Shown: in pieces, positions 20,754-32,293 of the stretch
Layout: each line of letters opens with the position of its first letter
Numbering within the stretch: position 1 is the stretch's first letter
Source: Phlebopus portentosus
Lineage: Eukaryota > Basidiomycota > Agaricomycetes > Boletales > Boletinellaceae
NCBI GenBank assembly: GCA_037892935.1
Contig: JAYXKI010000014.1
Coordinates: forward strand, 372,001 to 436,000
Direction: 5' to 3'
DNA length: 64,000 nt
The notes under the pieces: generated by a model
The model's input: the letters and a program-made list of their open reading frames with translations, nothing else
Told to the model about the DNA's origin: nothing
Databases searched by the model: none
Made by a program: the position numbers and the translations under genes

Positions 20754-23700
20754 TTGCCGGTTCAGGTATTTTCTTATGATTTCGAATTTATCTCACACAT
20801 GATCCCATCTCTTTTCAACCAACGATTGCCTTATTTATTAAACAAAAATTGCTATACTACTGACAAAGAAGAACGGTCATATCGTTCATGTGTTTTAGAA
20901 ACCCCAGAAGAAGAAGACGCGGCAGTAATGGCTTACAAACGAGTAGCGCAGAAAGTCAGGCCGATTCCGGGAGTCCTTCCAGAAGAGTACAGGATCGTTC
21001 GAAGGCAGCATCCAGATCCGTTGAGAGGGATGCCCGAGATGCCAGTTGTACCGAAGCCGTTCGAACCCACGGGTCGTGTAACCGCCGAAAGGATGGAAGC
21101 GCTGAAGATCGACGAGAATACCTTTCTGTGGCCGGCGGAGAGGTTGTTAGTGAAGAATCTAATTATGTTGCAGGAAGAAGCATTAGCATGGACCGAATCC
21201 GAACGCGGAACACTCGATCCGACGTATTTCGACCCGATATGCATTCCCACGATACCGCATATACCGTGGCAGCACAAGAGCATTCCGATTCCCCCGGGAA
21301 TTCATGACAAGGCCCTCGAACTTATTCGAGAGAAGATTCGCAACGGGGTTATTGAACCGTCGAATTCGTCGTATCGATCCAGATGGTTTTGCTTGGTAAA
21401 GAAAGACAAAGAATCGTTACGATCCATCATCGACTTGCAGGATCTTAATGCGGTTACGGTTAAGGACTCGGCAGTACCACCGAACGTCGAAACGATCGCG
21501 GAGAGTAGTGGAGGACGAGCTTGTTACACGGAGTTGGATTTATTCGTTGCCTTCGACCAAAGAAAGCTTGACGAACACTCACGAGATCTTACTACGTTCC
21601 AGACACCCTTGGGAACATTTCGAATGACGGTTCTACCAATGGGATACACCAATTCCTTGCAGATTATGCATAACGACGTGGCCTTTATCCTTCAGGACGA
21701 GATTCCGCACGTTACGAACCCTTTCGCAGACGATGCGCCCGGTTTAGGTCCGAAATCGCGATACGAGTTACCAGACGGTTCGTACGAGACCATACCAGGA
21801 AACTCCGAGATTCGTCGTTTCGTGTATGAGCATATATGCGATGTGAACAGGATTTTGCAGCGAATGAAGGCGGTAGGTGGAACGTTTTCAGGGAAGAAGC
21901 TGGTGCCGTGTGTGGAGTCAGCGGTATTCGTTGGACACAAGTTAACGTACCAGGGACGCGAGCCAGACGATTCGAAAGTGCAGAAGATACGAGATTGGCC
22001 GCCATGTAGAACGCTGACGGAAGTCAGAGGATTTCTGGGAACGGTAGGAGTCCTTCGAATTTTCGTCAGGGATTATTCGAAACTCGCTCGCCCGTTGTAC
22101 CGCATGACAAGGAAGAACCAGATTTTCGCGTGGACAGACGAAGAACAGAACGCAATGGACGAACTAAAGCAAGCCGTTATTCTTTGCCCCGCGCTGTGCG
22201 CTATCGACTACGCGTCGGATAACGAAGTAATATTGGCGGTAGACTCGTCTATTATTGGAGTTGGTTGGTATTTAGGACAAGAGCACTCGGATGGAAGGCG
22301 AAGGATCAATCGATTCGGCTCTATTAACTGGAATCAGACCCAGGCATCGTATTCACAGCCGAAAATCGAGTTATACGGCTTATTTCGAGCATTGCACGCG
22401 ATGCGACTGTATCTCATCGGAGTCCGGAATCTAGTAGTCGAAATGGACGCAGCATACATCAAGGGGATGATCAACAATCCCGACCTGCAGCCCAATGCGA
22501 CCATTAACAGATGGATCGCAGGTATCCTTCTCTTCAGTTTCAAGCTCAGACACATCCCAGCAGCCGATTTCCGATGTACCGATGGATTATCCAGACGAAG
22601 AGCAGCTGAAGAAGACCCCCCTCCGGATGAAACGTACGAAGACTGGGTAGACGAAACGTACAGTTTTGCGATAGAAGAGCCGGTTTCGACATACCAAGTA
22701 GCGCAACAGGGCGGAACACCTAGCGAAACAGCGACCGAGAACCTATTTCCTTCTACGGAATCCGTGAAAAGGAAGGATAGCCGCTTAGATGACGTCACGA
22801 AGCTAGTCACGCATCTCACACGCCCAGACAATCTTAGCGATAGTGGCTATGCGAAGCTAATCAGGTACGCAGCTGACTTCTTCGTGAAGGGAGGCCGTCT
22901 GTGGAGAAAGGCGCGGAACGGCCGGCACCAAGTCGTAATAGAAGCGAAACGCAGGTGGGACCTAGTCAAGCAAGCTCACGACGATCTAGGACACAAAGGA
23001 ATTTTCTGCACTCGAATGCGACTGCTGGAGAGATTTTGGTGGCCGTCCTTAGGACAGGACGTGAAGTATTTCGTGCGCACCTGTCATGAGTGCCAGATAC
23101 GCCAGACGAAGAATATTCTTATCCCACCGAACGTACCGGAGGTAGCCCCTCTGTTTCAACGCATCCATATTGACTCGAAGGTCATGCCGAAATCGAGTGG
23201 ATTCCGGTATATTGTGCACGCGCGTTGTTCGTTAACCGCGTATCCCGAATTTAGACTTCTTCGTGAAGAAACTGGTAAGACCGTAGGCCAGTTTATCTTC
23301 CAGAACCTTTTGTGTCGATATGGAGCATGCCCCGAAATCGTTACAGATAACGGCACACCATTCGTCGCTGCGCTAGATTACTTGAAGACGCGGTATCACA
23401 TCAACCACATTCGGATTTCGTCATACAACTCACGCGCAAATGGATTAGTCGAACGCAGACATTTCGACGTACAGGAAGCCTTGATTAAAGCTGCAGACGG
23501 TAATGACAAGCGTTGGAGTGATCACGCTGACTCGGTATTTTGGGCAGAAAGAATCACGATCAACAGAGCAACAGGAATGTCCCCGTATTACATGGCCCAT
23601 GGAGTCGAAGCAGTTTTGCCTTTCGACCTCGCAGAAGCAACATACCTGGCACCGCCGCTCGATTCGCCAGTTACGACGTCGGAACTCATCGTAATACGTG

Positions 23701-24137
23701 CGAAACAACTCCAGAAACGTCCAGAAGAGTTGGATCACGTTGCGAAACTCGTCATGAATGCAAGGCATGCATACGCGAAGCAGTTCGCCGAGGTGGAGAA
23801 GCATAGAATCAAGGACTACGACTTTCAGCCAGGAAGCCTCGTACTCTTGCGAAACACGCGCATCAAGATGGAACTCAATTGTAAAACGAAACCCCGCTAT
23901 TTAGGCCCCTACGTGGTAGTTCGACGCACCCAAGGCGGTTCGTATATCGTCGCCGAACTCGATGGAGCGGTTTCGAAACTCCGAATAGCAGCGTTTCGCC
24001 TGGTTCCGTACTTCCCGCGTTCGCATTTGACTGTTCCGGTGACCAAGCTCATTGGATCGGACGAAGATGATGACATACCCGAAATAGAAGATTCGCAAGA
24101 GAAATTCCCTGACGATGAGTCCCAAAATTCCGATTAA
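20754..24137 (+). CDS. pol: Pol polyprotein (RT, RNase H, integrase) of Gypsy B
   Basis: An intact frame of about 1,127 codons. RT shows RSRWFCLVKKD, IIDLQDLN, ELDLFVAFDQ, a PMGYTNSLQ block and a catalytic box FADDAPG, an unusual form of YxDD. RNase H shows DSSIIGVGWYLG and KIELYGLF. The integrase HHCC finger is around HDDLGHKGIF and CHECQIRQT. The catalytic core has Asp in HIDSKVM, Asp in VTDNGTPF and Glu in ANGLVERRHFD. A C-terminal domain follows and the tail is acidic. The frame is offset from gag. The first ATG is well inside the frame (about 20799), so expression as a gag-pol fusion by frameshift, or from an internal start, is possible. No internal stop, so it is potentially active. Confidence 0.92.
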   Translation: MPVQVFSYDFEFISHMIPSLFNQRLPYLLNKNCYTTDKEERSYRSCVLETPEEEDAAVMAYKRVAQKVRPIPGVLPEEYRIVRRQHPDPLRGMPEMPVVPKPFEPTGRVTAERMEALKIDENTFLWPAERLLVKNLIMLQEEALAWTESERGTLDPTYFDPICIPTIPHIPWQHKSIPIPPGIHDKALELIREKIRNGVIEPSNSSYRSRWFCLVKKDKESLRSIIDLQDLNAVTVKDSAVPPNVETIAESSGGRACYTELDLFVAFDQRKLDEHSRDLTTFQTPLGTFRMTVLPMGYTNSLQIMHNDVAFILQDEIPHVTNPFADDAPGLGPKSRYELPDGSYETIPGNSEIRRFVYEHICDVNRILQRMKAVGGTFSGKKLVPCVESAVFVGHKLTYQGREPDDSKVQKIRDWPPCRTLTEVRGFLGTVGVLRIFVRDYSKLARPLYRMTRKNQIFAWTDEEQNAMDELKQAVILCPALCAIDYASDNEVILAVDSSIIGVGWYLGQEHSDGRRRINRFGSINWNQTQASYSQPKIELYGLFRALHAMRLYLIGVRNLVVEMDAAYIKGMINNPDLQPNATINRWIAGILLFSFKLRHIPAADFRCTDGLSRRRAAEEDPPPDETYEDWVDETYSFAIEEPVSTYQVAQQGGTPSETATENLFPSTESVKRKDSRLDDVTKLVTHLTRPDNLSDSGYAKLIRYAADFFVKGGRLWRKARNGRHQVVIEAKRRWDLVKQAHDDLGHKGIFCTRMRLLERFWWPSLGQDVKYFVRTCHECQIRQTKNILIPPNVPEVAPLFQRIHIDSKVMPKSSGFRYIVHARCSLTAYPEFRLLREETGKTVGQFIFQNLLCRYGACPEIVTDNGTPFVAALDYLKTRYHINHIRISSYNSRANGLVERRHFDVQEALIKAADGNDKRWSDHADSVFWAERITINRATGMSPYYMAHGVEAVLPFDLAEATYLAPPLDSPVTTSELIVIRAKQLQKRPEELDHVAKLVMNARHAYAKQFAEVEKHRIKDYDFQPGSLVLLRNTRIKMELNCKTKPRYLGPYVVVRRTQGGSYIVAELDGAVSKLRIAAFRLVPYFPRSHLTVPVTKLIGSDEDDDIPEIEDSQEKFPDDESQNSD

Positions 24138-24583
24138 ATCATTCATTTCCCTTCATATATGCTCCTTACTCATTTCCGATTCTCTCTCTCTCCTCTGATC
24201 AATTCTAATCTTCCAATTCTCCTTCTATAGTTTCGTCTCTGCTAGCGTGATCCACAATAGGATCTAACGCGTGTACTTTTACTTAATACGCAGTTCCGCA
24301 CGGTTTCGCCGTTCAAAACAGCGGAACGACGGCGAAACGCCTCAATTCACTTCGTATCAGTTTCCTTTCATCCTATTCCTTGAATTCTTTGATCTATTCT
24401 TCTAGTCATCACTCAGTCTCGCTCGATCACACGAAAATTCACAAAAACCGAAACAAAATCGTATAAATTAACTATAAAAACAACTATGTACAGTACAAGT
24501 TATTTTTCTTTTTCTTTTGTCCTTTTCTTTTTCTATTTTACAAAAGTCCGACCAGGACATAGAGCATACGCGATGATTATACT
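24138..24583. other. Convergent spacer between pol and antisense gene of Gypsy B
   Basis: No gene is present. It lies between the tail-to-tail stop codons of pol (plus) and the antisense gene (minus), and probably holds both 3' ends. An A/T-rich stretch occurs at 24420-24540. Confidence 0.5.
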
Positions 24584-26343
24584 CTATTCCCGAGCCCTAC
24601 CTTTCCCCTTCGACTGACGAACCCTCTCCACTTCCCCTCTATCTTCCTCTTCCTCGTCTTCACCTTCCCCCGTCTTCACCCCAGCCAACTCGAGCAGCAG
24701 ACGACGATCCGCGTGCGCCTGCGCTACGAGGACGCTGAATTCGTTCAGCATCCGGGACAGGACCTTGTCCCGGTGATCCATCCGCGCCAGCACGAACTGC
24801 AGCTCGGATTCCCCGACCTCCCGCTGCAGAGCCTCATGCTCGACGCGACCACCCACAGATCTGGCTGCCAGAGCCGTGACTTTCCGGCGTTTTGCTTCCC
24901 GATCGCGCGCCTCCCGAGCTGCCTTACGCTTTGCGGCTACAGCCCTGCCCTTCGTGGCTAGACTACAGCCCTTCGCCTGCTTCAAGCACGGAGCGCAGGT
25001 CCTCTGCGGAAGACCCACGCAATCACGGCCACGCTTCTGGCACTGGTCGCACGGAACCCGATGACGAACGCGCCCATCGCCCAATCGTTCGTCACCATCG
25101 TCGTCGTCGTCGTCGTCGTCGTCGTCATTATCGTTGTCGTCACCTCCAGAACCTCCACCATTAGCCGGAATCCTAGAAGGACCAGCCTCAGGTTGAGACG
25201 ACGCTCGTCGTGCCGGAGAAACGCGTCTCGCTTGCGTTTCGACAGTTTCGCGCGGAACAGCAGCAGTACCGCTATTGTTGTTGTTGTTGTTGCTGTTGTT
25301 GTTGTTGCTCGCGGTATTGAGAGCCTGAATCTCTTCAAGGCTTGCGTCCGCCTCAAACGGCTCATTCGCCTCCATTCCCACATCACCGATATCCATTCCT
25401 CCGTCGCCTGGACTCATGACAACGGAGTCTTCTCCCCGATGACCAGGAGGAGGACTCTCAGGACTTTCCTGAATCGCAGGAGTCTCCTCGTCCGAGTCCA
25501 CCACTTGCCGAACACCACGAACGCGGCGAGTCCCTGCATCCAGTCGTCGTCGCATGTTGGCCTCGATTTCGGCAGCCATCCGGGAGATTTCGGCGCGTTG
25601 AGCAGCGCGTTCCTCTTCTTCACGCCTTTCACTCTCGCGAAGCTCAATCTCGAGCATTGTAGGTTCGAGTGAGGTTAAGGGTGTAGAACGGCTAGCCCCT
25701 TCCAAACGTTCCGCTCCGGTTTCGAGCGTTTCGACCGGTTCCGCGACCTCTCCGTCCTCAATCGTTTCGCCAGTTTCGACCTGGAGAGGAGCGGAATCAA
25801 CCTCCATTGGACTATCGACGTCCTGAGGCAGCATTTGATGTTGCTGCTGTTGTTGTTGCGGAGGAAATGGTTCAGGCAGCATTGGTTGTTGCTGCTGTTG
25901 TTGTTGCGGTTGAGAGAAAGGTTCAGACAGCACTTGTTGGGATCGTTGTTGTTGCTGCTGTTGTTGTTGCGTTTTGGATTCCTGAGCACGAACGAGTTGA
26001 TAGAGCCGACGACGAAGGATGGAATAGCCGTAGTATTCCCAGAGGAGCCGGACCGTTCTCAATTTCACCCTGTCGATGCGAAGGATGTGCCCTGCACGAA
26101 GGTGTCGTTGCTCGATATCCTCCCAATATTCGAACGCTTGCTGTAGAAAGGATTAGATGGAGATGATAGACAAGAAGAAGTACCTACGTGACTCCGGACA
26201 GCTTCGTCTCGCGTGTAGTCCGTGTTGCCGGTGAACCTCGCCATTTGTTGGAACTTGGAGCTCTCCATTCTCACGTTCTCGAGAGCCTTTTCGATGTCAG
26301 GGCGCGGTTTCAGGAACATTGGAGGGAACGATTCGCCCAACAT
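24584..26343 (-). pseudogene. Antisense zinc-cluster gene of Gypsy B, 3' part, interrupted
   Basis: Minus-strand exons are 26343-26188 and 26140-24584, with an intron at 26187-26141 (GTAGGT...CTACAG). The main exon encodes poly-Gln tracts, an Arg/Glu-rich helix, Asn and Asp runs, then a Cys cluster: CDQCQKRGRDC followed by CAPCLKQAKGC (C-x2-C-x6-C twice). A basic nuclear-signal-like segment (AAKRKAAREARDREAKRRK) and an acidic end follow. The cluster resembles DNA-binding-type Cys motifs common in mushroom proteins. The 5' part of the gene is at 50434-50973, on the other side of giant transposon copy 2. Reading across with the AT duplication collapsed keeps the frame. Function unknown; a regulator or nucleic-acid-binding accessory protein of the retroelement is a guess. 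Confidence 0.7.
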
Positions 26344-26361
26344 CAGGAAATCAGTCCATTT
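26344..26361 (+). repeat. Left terminal inverted repeat, copy 2
   Basis: CAGGAAATCAGTCCATTT pairs with the right end at 50416-50433. It is identical to the left end of copy 1. Confidence 0.75.
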
Positions 26362-26369
26362 GGGTTATT

Positions 26370-27108
26370 AATGGATAGTGAGTTATAACACCATAGTAGT
26401 TTATAGTAGTACATAGTGTACTATAATAATGTATAGTAATATATAGATACATATAGATGGTATCCTATAGTAACGTATAATGCATAGGTATGAATAGCAA
26501 ATGATAGTATCATATAGTTTGATATCTCTGTATAAATTCTGATAAATAGTTATAGTCTATAGTTCAAAGAAGTGTATAGTTGTTCATAGCAGTGAGCTAT
26601 CTATATTAGTATCTAGATAGTAATAGAGGTTAGTTATACATAGTTAATATATGGCTAGTAATATATAGAAATATATAGATGCATATAGATAGTATCTTAC
26701 AGTAACATATAGTATATAAACATGAATAATAATCAATAGTATAATATAGCTTGATATCTCTATATAAATTCTGATAAATAGTTATAGTCTATAGTTCAAA
26801 GAAGTGTATAGTTGTTCATAGCAGTGAGCTATCTATATTAGTATCTAGATAGTAATAGAGGTTAGTTATACATAGTTAATATATGGCTAGTAATATATAG
26901 AAATATATAGATGCATATAGATAGTATCTTACAGTAACATATAGTACATAAACATGAATAATAATCAATGATGTAATATAGCTTGATATCTCTATATAAA
27001 TTCTGATAAATAGTTATAGTCCATAGTTCAAAAAAAGATATAGCTGTTCATAGTAGTAAGTTATTTATATTAGTATCCAGATAGTAATAGAGATTAGTTA
27101 TATAAAAG
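26370..27108 (+). repeat. AT-rich subterminal region with a 232-bp tandem unit (3 copies)
   Basis: The same sequence as 8160-8660 but with one more 232-bp unit (anchor TTCTGATAAATAG at 26537, 26769 and 27001). Confidence 0.8.
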
Positions 27109-28943
27109 GTAGGGAAAGTATAAACTCGACCAACAGTGATGTGCCACACCTTATACCTTTTGGTCAATAACCCTCCCACACAACATCTACAGAAATAAAG
27201 AAAATACAACATTTCAAATACAAATTCTGGGTGCAAAGATGTGTAAAGGGCACCTATAACTACAATTTGATCATTATAATTTCTAAAAATAAAGTAAAAT
27301 GAGCTTCCTATTTTAGGAAAAAGTCAAACTTAGCAAACTTACTCCCGTGAATTCTAGAGCAAGCTGAAAATTTTCAACAAGATTTTTGCTGCTTACAAAT
27401 ACAAAAATATTATGCAAATGAGCTTATTTGTAATACAATGACATAATTTACTAAGTATTTGTCATACCTTCATATAGTAAATCTGTCTGGGGGTGGAAGA
27501 GCTATCTACTGGCCTTACTGCCTTTTTCATATGTATTGTCACTCGCGACTTCTGTGATTTTTGTCACACAGAACACCTCATAATATAAAAATCACCATAT
27601 CTCACTCAATTTCTGACCTTTCTGCGTGATCTAAGTTGCTAAATCCATAGTTTTAAGATCCTCTTCAAACTCCAACACGGATGAAGAGAAATGAGCAAAT
27701 AATGAGTGAGATATGTCGTAAAAGGCCGATTTTAGACACTTCCTTCATGTGCATTTTTTCCTGCCCTCAGACTGGGTGCTACAACAACCTAGACTGCACC
27801 AGAGTGGTGCTATTGGCATAATATGAATTTACAGACATTAGATTGCCTAAGAATGAATTTATTTTGAGGTCTGGAGGCCCTTGAGAAAAGGTAGGTTTGA
27901 GCTCAGCTCAGACATGTATCAAACCAGCAGATACAACACAGAATAGAGCTCAGAGTCAGTCTGTAAATTTACAATAAAATTATTATATCATTTTGGACTT
28001 GCCTGTAGGACTGTAGAAGCAGGGATGAGGGCAGGAAAAACTGCACATGAAAGATGTGTCTAAAATCGGCCTTTTGCGACATATCTCACTCATTATTTGC
28101 TCATTTCTATTTATAATTGTTGAGGTTTGAAACCGATCTTAAAACTATGAATTAAGCAACTTAGATCATGCAAAACGGTCAAGAATTGAGTGAGATATGG
28201 TGATTTTTATATTATGAGGTGCTCTGTGTGACAAAAATCACAGAAGTCGCGAGTGACAATACATACAAGCTTCTAATATCTAAGGAGAGCCTGTACAAGT
28301 CAACTCAACCTCTTTGTGAGAGGAGAAATGTAAAACTTCCTGGGTCAGTCATGCACAGTGGGCAAACTGTTATTTAGACCTGGAATAAATTAATAACTAA
28401 ATGACAAATGAAATTTGAAATAACAAAAGGGATTAAATTATAAGTAAAGTCATGTGAGAAATGCATAAAGAAATTTGAAATCTCATAAAGGAAAGGTGCT
28501 TGCATTTCTTCTTGTGCGACATTTTATATTATCCCAAGGAAGACATTTGAAGTTTCTTTTGTAATCTTGTCAAGGAAGAAATAACTTTTGTGGTCAATGT
28601 GAGTTATTTCTTCCTTGACAAGATTACAAAAGAAACTTCAAATGTCTTCCTTGGGATAATATAAAATGTCGCACATGAAGAAATGCAAGCATCTTTCCTT
28701 TATGAGATTTCAAATTTCTTTATGCATTTCTCACATGACTTTACTTATAATTTAATCCCTTTTGTTATTTCAAATTTCATTTGTCATTTAGTTATGAATT
28801 TATTCCAGGCCTAAATAACAGTTTGCCCGCTGTGATGTCTCCTCGAAGATTTTTGCCACAGGGTCCTTCCAAATAAAGTTAGCTCAGGGTTCATCAGAGC
28901 CATCAGTCACGTGGCGGGCCGGTCGAGTTTATACTTTCCCTAC
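27109..28943. repeat. Inverted-repeat-bounded segment, copy 2
   Basis: Counterpart of 8662-10500. The 23-bp terminal repeats (27109-27131 and 28921-28943) are perfectly inverted here. It contains the long hairpin with arms 28354-28585 and 28603-28834 around a 17-nt loop. No coding sequence. Confidence 0.65.
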
Positions 28944-30194
28944 GTTATTACAGCCGTTTGCGTTAGCAATGGCACTCCCAAGTGTTTTTTTTTTTTTTTG
29001 AATGAAGTAAAGACAAAATATAACACGTGATGACTGGACTCAGTGGAAAATTTGGTTGGATTTGAGGGTCAATAGCATCACAAAATCATCAGTTACGACT
29101 CTTCTTTACTGAAACTTGGTTTACATGTGTTACTCATAGATTGAGAAAACCACAGTTTTTCTCAATGGCGATATCCAATGCAGGTCCCCTTAGGTGCCTT
29201 CCTACCCACTACTACCTCAAGATTAGAAGGTATTCAATTTTATTCTACAAATCAAATCTTTTCTTTCAAATTTTGACAGGCAGTAGGCAGTCAATGATTA
29301 ATTTACAAGCTTGTTCTGAGCAATTTGGTTGAAAATTGAGCTCAAGACAAAATGGGTAGTGCCGGAGGAAAGGTGGAAGGCATGTCAGATGTGGATTGTA
29401 ACAGCGAAGTCCATTTTCCCATCCACTTCTGAAAACAAATTCTCCTCATTCAAAAAAAAATCCAGAGCACCATTACTAACGCAAACGGGTGTAATAGGGA
29501 TATTTTGGATGTCTATACATATTCGATTATATATGCAGACCAAGAAAATTATAAATATAAGCACGTGAAATACACAGAAAAGATATTTAAAATGTCCAAA
29601 AGGGTATCCGAGGCTCGGGAATTTATTGCAGATATAATACATCATAAAATTTATGCGGTTTGATGTGTTATAGGAGTGCAGCTGCATCCCGGAAGCCATC
29701 TCAGGCCAAGATGCGTACGCATCGCAACAACTGAGTCAAGTCACGTGACAAAAAGCTGCGGATGCGTACGCATCTGGCCAAAGCTATACAAGATGGTGAT
29801 GTGCATCACGTTCTTTGATCATCTGTGAAGAATTTTTGCTTAACGCCCATGTATATCTGTACAGCCGTTTAATGGGTACGTACACATTCCCATAAAATTA
29901 TAAATCTGGGTTTGGGGAGGACTCCTGCCAGTTGCAAGTGCCTTGTTTCTGTATAGTGAGGGCTCTAGCACCCCTTAAAATTGAATTTTTTCGTCAGAGA
30001 TAGCCTCCTACATCCATGTATCTAAGCGTCTATTTCTTTTGTGAGTGGTGAACATCAAAATGTGATGGTGCGAAGGCATATTTGCACTTCACCCCCTATC
30101 TGCCCTCTGTTTTAATCACACGCCCTTCACTCCCATCCCCACTATCTTCGACACTCCCTTCTATACCATCTGTGATCACTTCCAGCACGAATAA
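28944..30194 (+). other. Kinase upstream spacer, copy 2, with two perfect palindromes
   Basis: No gene is present. GATGCGTACGCATC occurs at 29710-29723 and 29761-29774 with TCACGTGAC between them. Confidence 0.5.
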
Positions 30195-31265
30195 ATGGCA
30201 GGCCCTGCATCTGAGTGTAAGTAATGAATGGTGAATTGCCTTCGTAATGTAATGGCCCGCCCATAGCCAATATCGACTATCTGTTGTGCAAGTGCATTGG
30301 TAAAGGGTCGTTTGGGGCCGTATACCGCGCATTGAACCGCTCGACTGGCGATTTAATCGCAGTAAAGCAAGTTATTGACCAGGACGATAAGATACGAGGC
30401 AAGGCGGCCTCCGATGCGTTAAGGAATGAAAGTGAGATTCTAGGGAGCCTCAGCCACCCCAATATTGTGCAGTACTTGGGATTTGAAGGCGGGGATGGCT
30501 CTGAAATGATGTGAGTGCCTCTTGCACGCCTTTACCAGGCACTTAAGGGGCGTTTTCCAGGTTCATGGAATATGTCTTGAATGGATCTATCAGGGCCTGC
30601 TTAAGGGAGCATGGCAGGTTCGAAGACCAAGTTTGTCGGTCGTTCACGGGTCAAGTTCTTGAAGGAATTGGCTACTGTCACTCCAAAGGCATAATCCACA
30701 GAGTAAGCTGGTTTATTATTTTGTAACACCACATTTACTGAGCATATATGCAGGACTTGAAGAGCGACAACATACTTGTCGGTCCTTATGGGGTCTGTAA
30801 AATTGCAGATTTCGGCACTTCAAAGCGCACTGACGACGTTTACACGAACAAAATGCACTCTCCCCTCCGAGGCACATTAATCTACATGGCGCCGGAGGTG
30901 CTACGAGCAACGTTTGGATACAGCGCGAAAGTAGACATCTGGAGCTTGGGTTGTGTGGTGTCTGAGATGTGGACTGGCCATCGACCCTGGGAGGGCAGAG
31001 AGGTGGCTAATATTATTCTCGTGGTAAGCAGTGCTGAAATGGCATTGTTTCATGCTAACTAACTTGCTGCGGTTGTCTCTAGTTAGGAGGAAAAAAGCCA
31101 GAGCCCCCCTGCGTCCCACTGGATGCAGTTCCTGGGCCTGATGGGGATGACTTTAGAAGGCGCTGCCTTTCCATCAGCCCAGATGGGCGACCAACTGCAT
31201 CTGAGCTACGCCAGCATCCTTATCTAGCCGTGAAACCAGGCTGGTCCTTTACGTGTTTCAAATAA
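30195..31265 (+). CDS. MAPKKK-like protein kinase, cargo gene, copy 2
   Basis: Five exons match those of 11750-12820 exactly in position and phase (offset 18,445), again giving 286 codons without stop. Differences from copy 1 are few. They include Asn-to-Asp and Glu-to-Gly in the N-lobe, Met-to-Thr in the activation segment and Ile-to-Val near the C-terminus. No catalytic residue is touched (GKGSFGAV, AVK, HRDLKSDN, DFG, APE all intact). The upstream ATG present in copy 1 eight bases earlier is ACG here, supporting the chosen start. Confidence 0.95.
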
Positions 31266-31312
31266 GCTGCCTGCTTGCTTGCTCATTGTTAGCAAAAGCT
31301 CTGTAGCAGTTA

Positions 31313-31313
<1 letters not shown>

Positions 31314-31348
<35 letters not shown>

Positions 31349-31354
31349 TTGTTG
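31314..31354 (+). repeat. CTG/TTG microsatellite, copy 2
   Basis: Longer by about two triplets than the copy at 12870. Confidence 0.75.
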
Positions 31355-31437
31355 TTATAGCTTCTCTATATTTTCCCTAATTTTTATCCACCCCCGCGCG
31401 GCAGCGGCAGGGCAAATTTCACGTGATCAGTCGAGGG

Positions 31438-31503
31438 GATGCGTACGCATCCATCCGTTAGGGTACCGTGTCACGTGACAGTTTGGACGGATGCGTACAC
31501 ATC
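31438..31503. promoter_or_regulatory. Palindrome pair, copy 2
   Basis: GATGCGTACGCATC is perfect at 31438-31451; the partner at 31490-31503 has decayed to GATGCGTACACATC, a G-to-A change. TCACGTGAC lies between. Confidence 0.5.
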
Positions 31504-31509
31504 CATGTA

Positions 31510-32291
31510 CAGTCCCCTGACAAAAGTTTTCACCCCCTTTTTTACATGTTTTTTGCAAATTTCTCTGTCAATTTTTACTTGTTCCTTCTGAAAAAAATCA
31601 GCATTGTTCTGTCATAAGAAGTAACATTTCTGTGAAGTTTCATGAGAAAATACCAGAAATTGAGTTCAAAACACAGCTCGGGTGGTGTCAAATTATATAG
31701 GGAAAATGATTGACTCTTGGAGACTCCTTTCTTCATAAAAGTATTTCTACACAAGCTTCTAGCATGAGACTTTGTAAATATGCTGTTCTGATAGTATTGC
31801 GTATCATGTACATTTACTGGATTTTTCTTACATGTGTGAAATAGTCTGGAGGGCAATGAAGCTCAAGTGAGGTCAAAAATAGCCAAAACAAAAGGGAAAA
31901 TTGGCAAAACTGCCACTTTCCAACCCCAGCAAGTGCAGCCCAGGCTCTCTCGCTTGATACAAAAATCTGAAAAAATCATATGTTATTCCTACATATGAGA
32001 AATGTAAATGTGCAATATTTCATATTGTTTCAAGGACTTGTTGAGCCTCTGGAGGTCAAACAAGACCGAAAAATTGGGCCAATTTGGTGCATATAGTCAC
32101 TTTGGCCTGTTTCCAGTTCCAACTCAGTTTTCAAGTTTTCGCCATCAAATTTTGCATGTATGTTGGTTCATATCATAGAATGATTGTAAATTTTTTTCAG
32201 AAACAACAGGGCTGAATTGAGCACGAAAAAATGAAGATTACACCAAGAATGGCTCAAAAACATGGGTGACAAAACTTTTGTCATGGGACTG
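31510..32291. mobile_element. Tc1/mariner-type MITE, copy 2
   Basis: Same element and same TA target as 13059-13842, with a few small indels in A/T runs. Confidence 0.85.
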
Positions 32292-32293
32292 TA

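Noticed and set aside
25061..26166. Plus-strand frames rich in Val or Leu runs opposite the antisense gene
   Set aside because: They are complements of Asp, Asn and Gln codon runs in the minus-strand gene.
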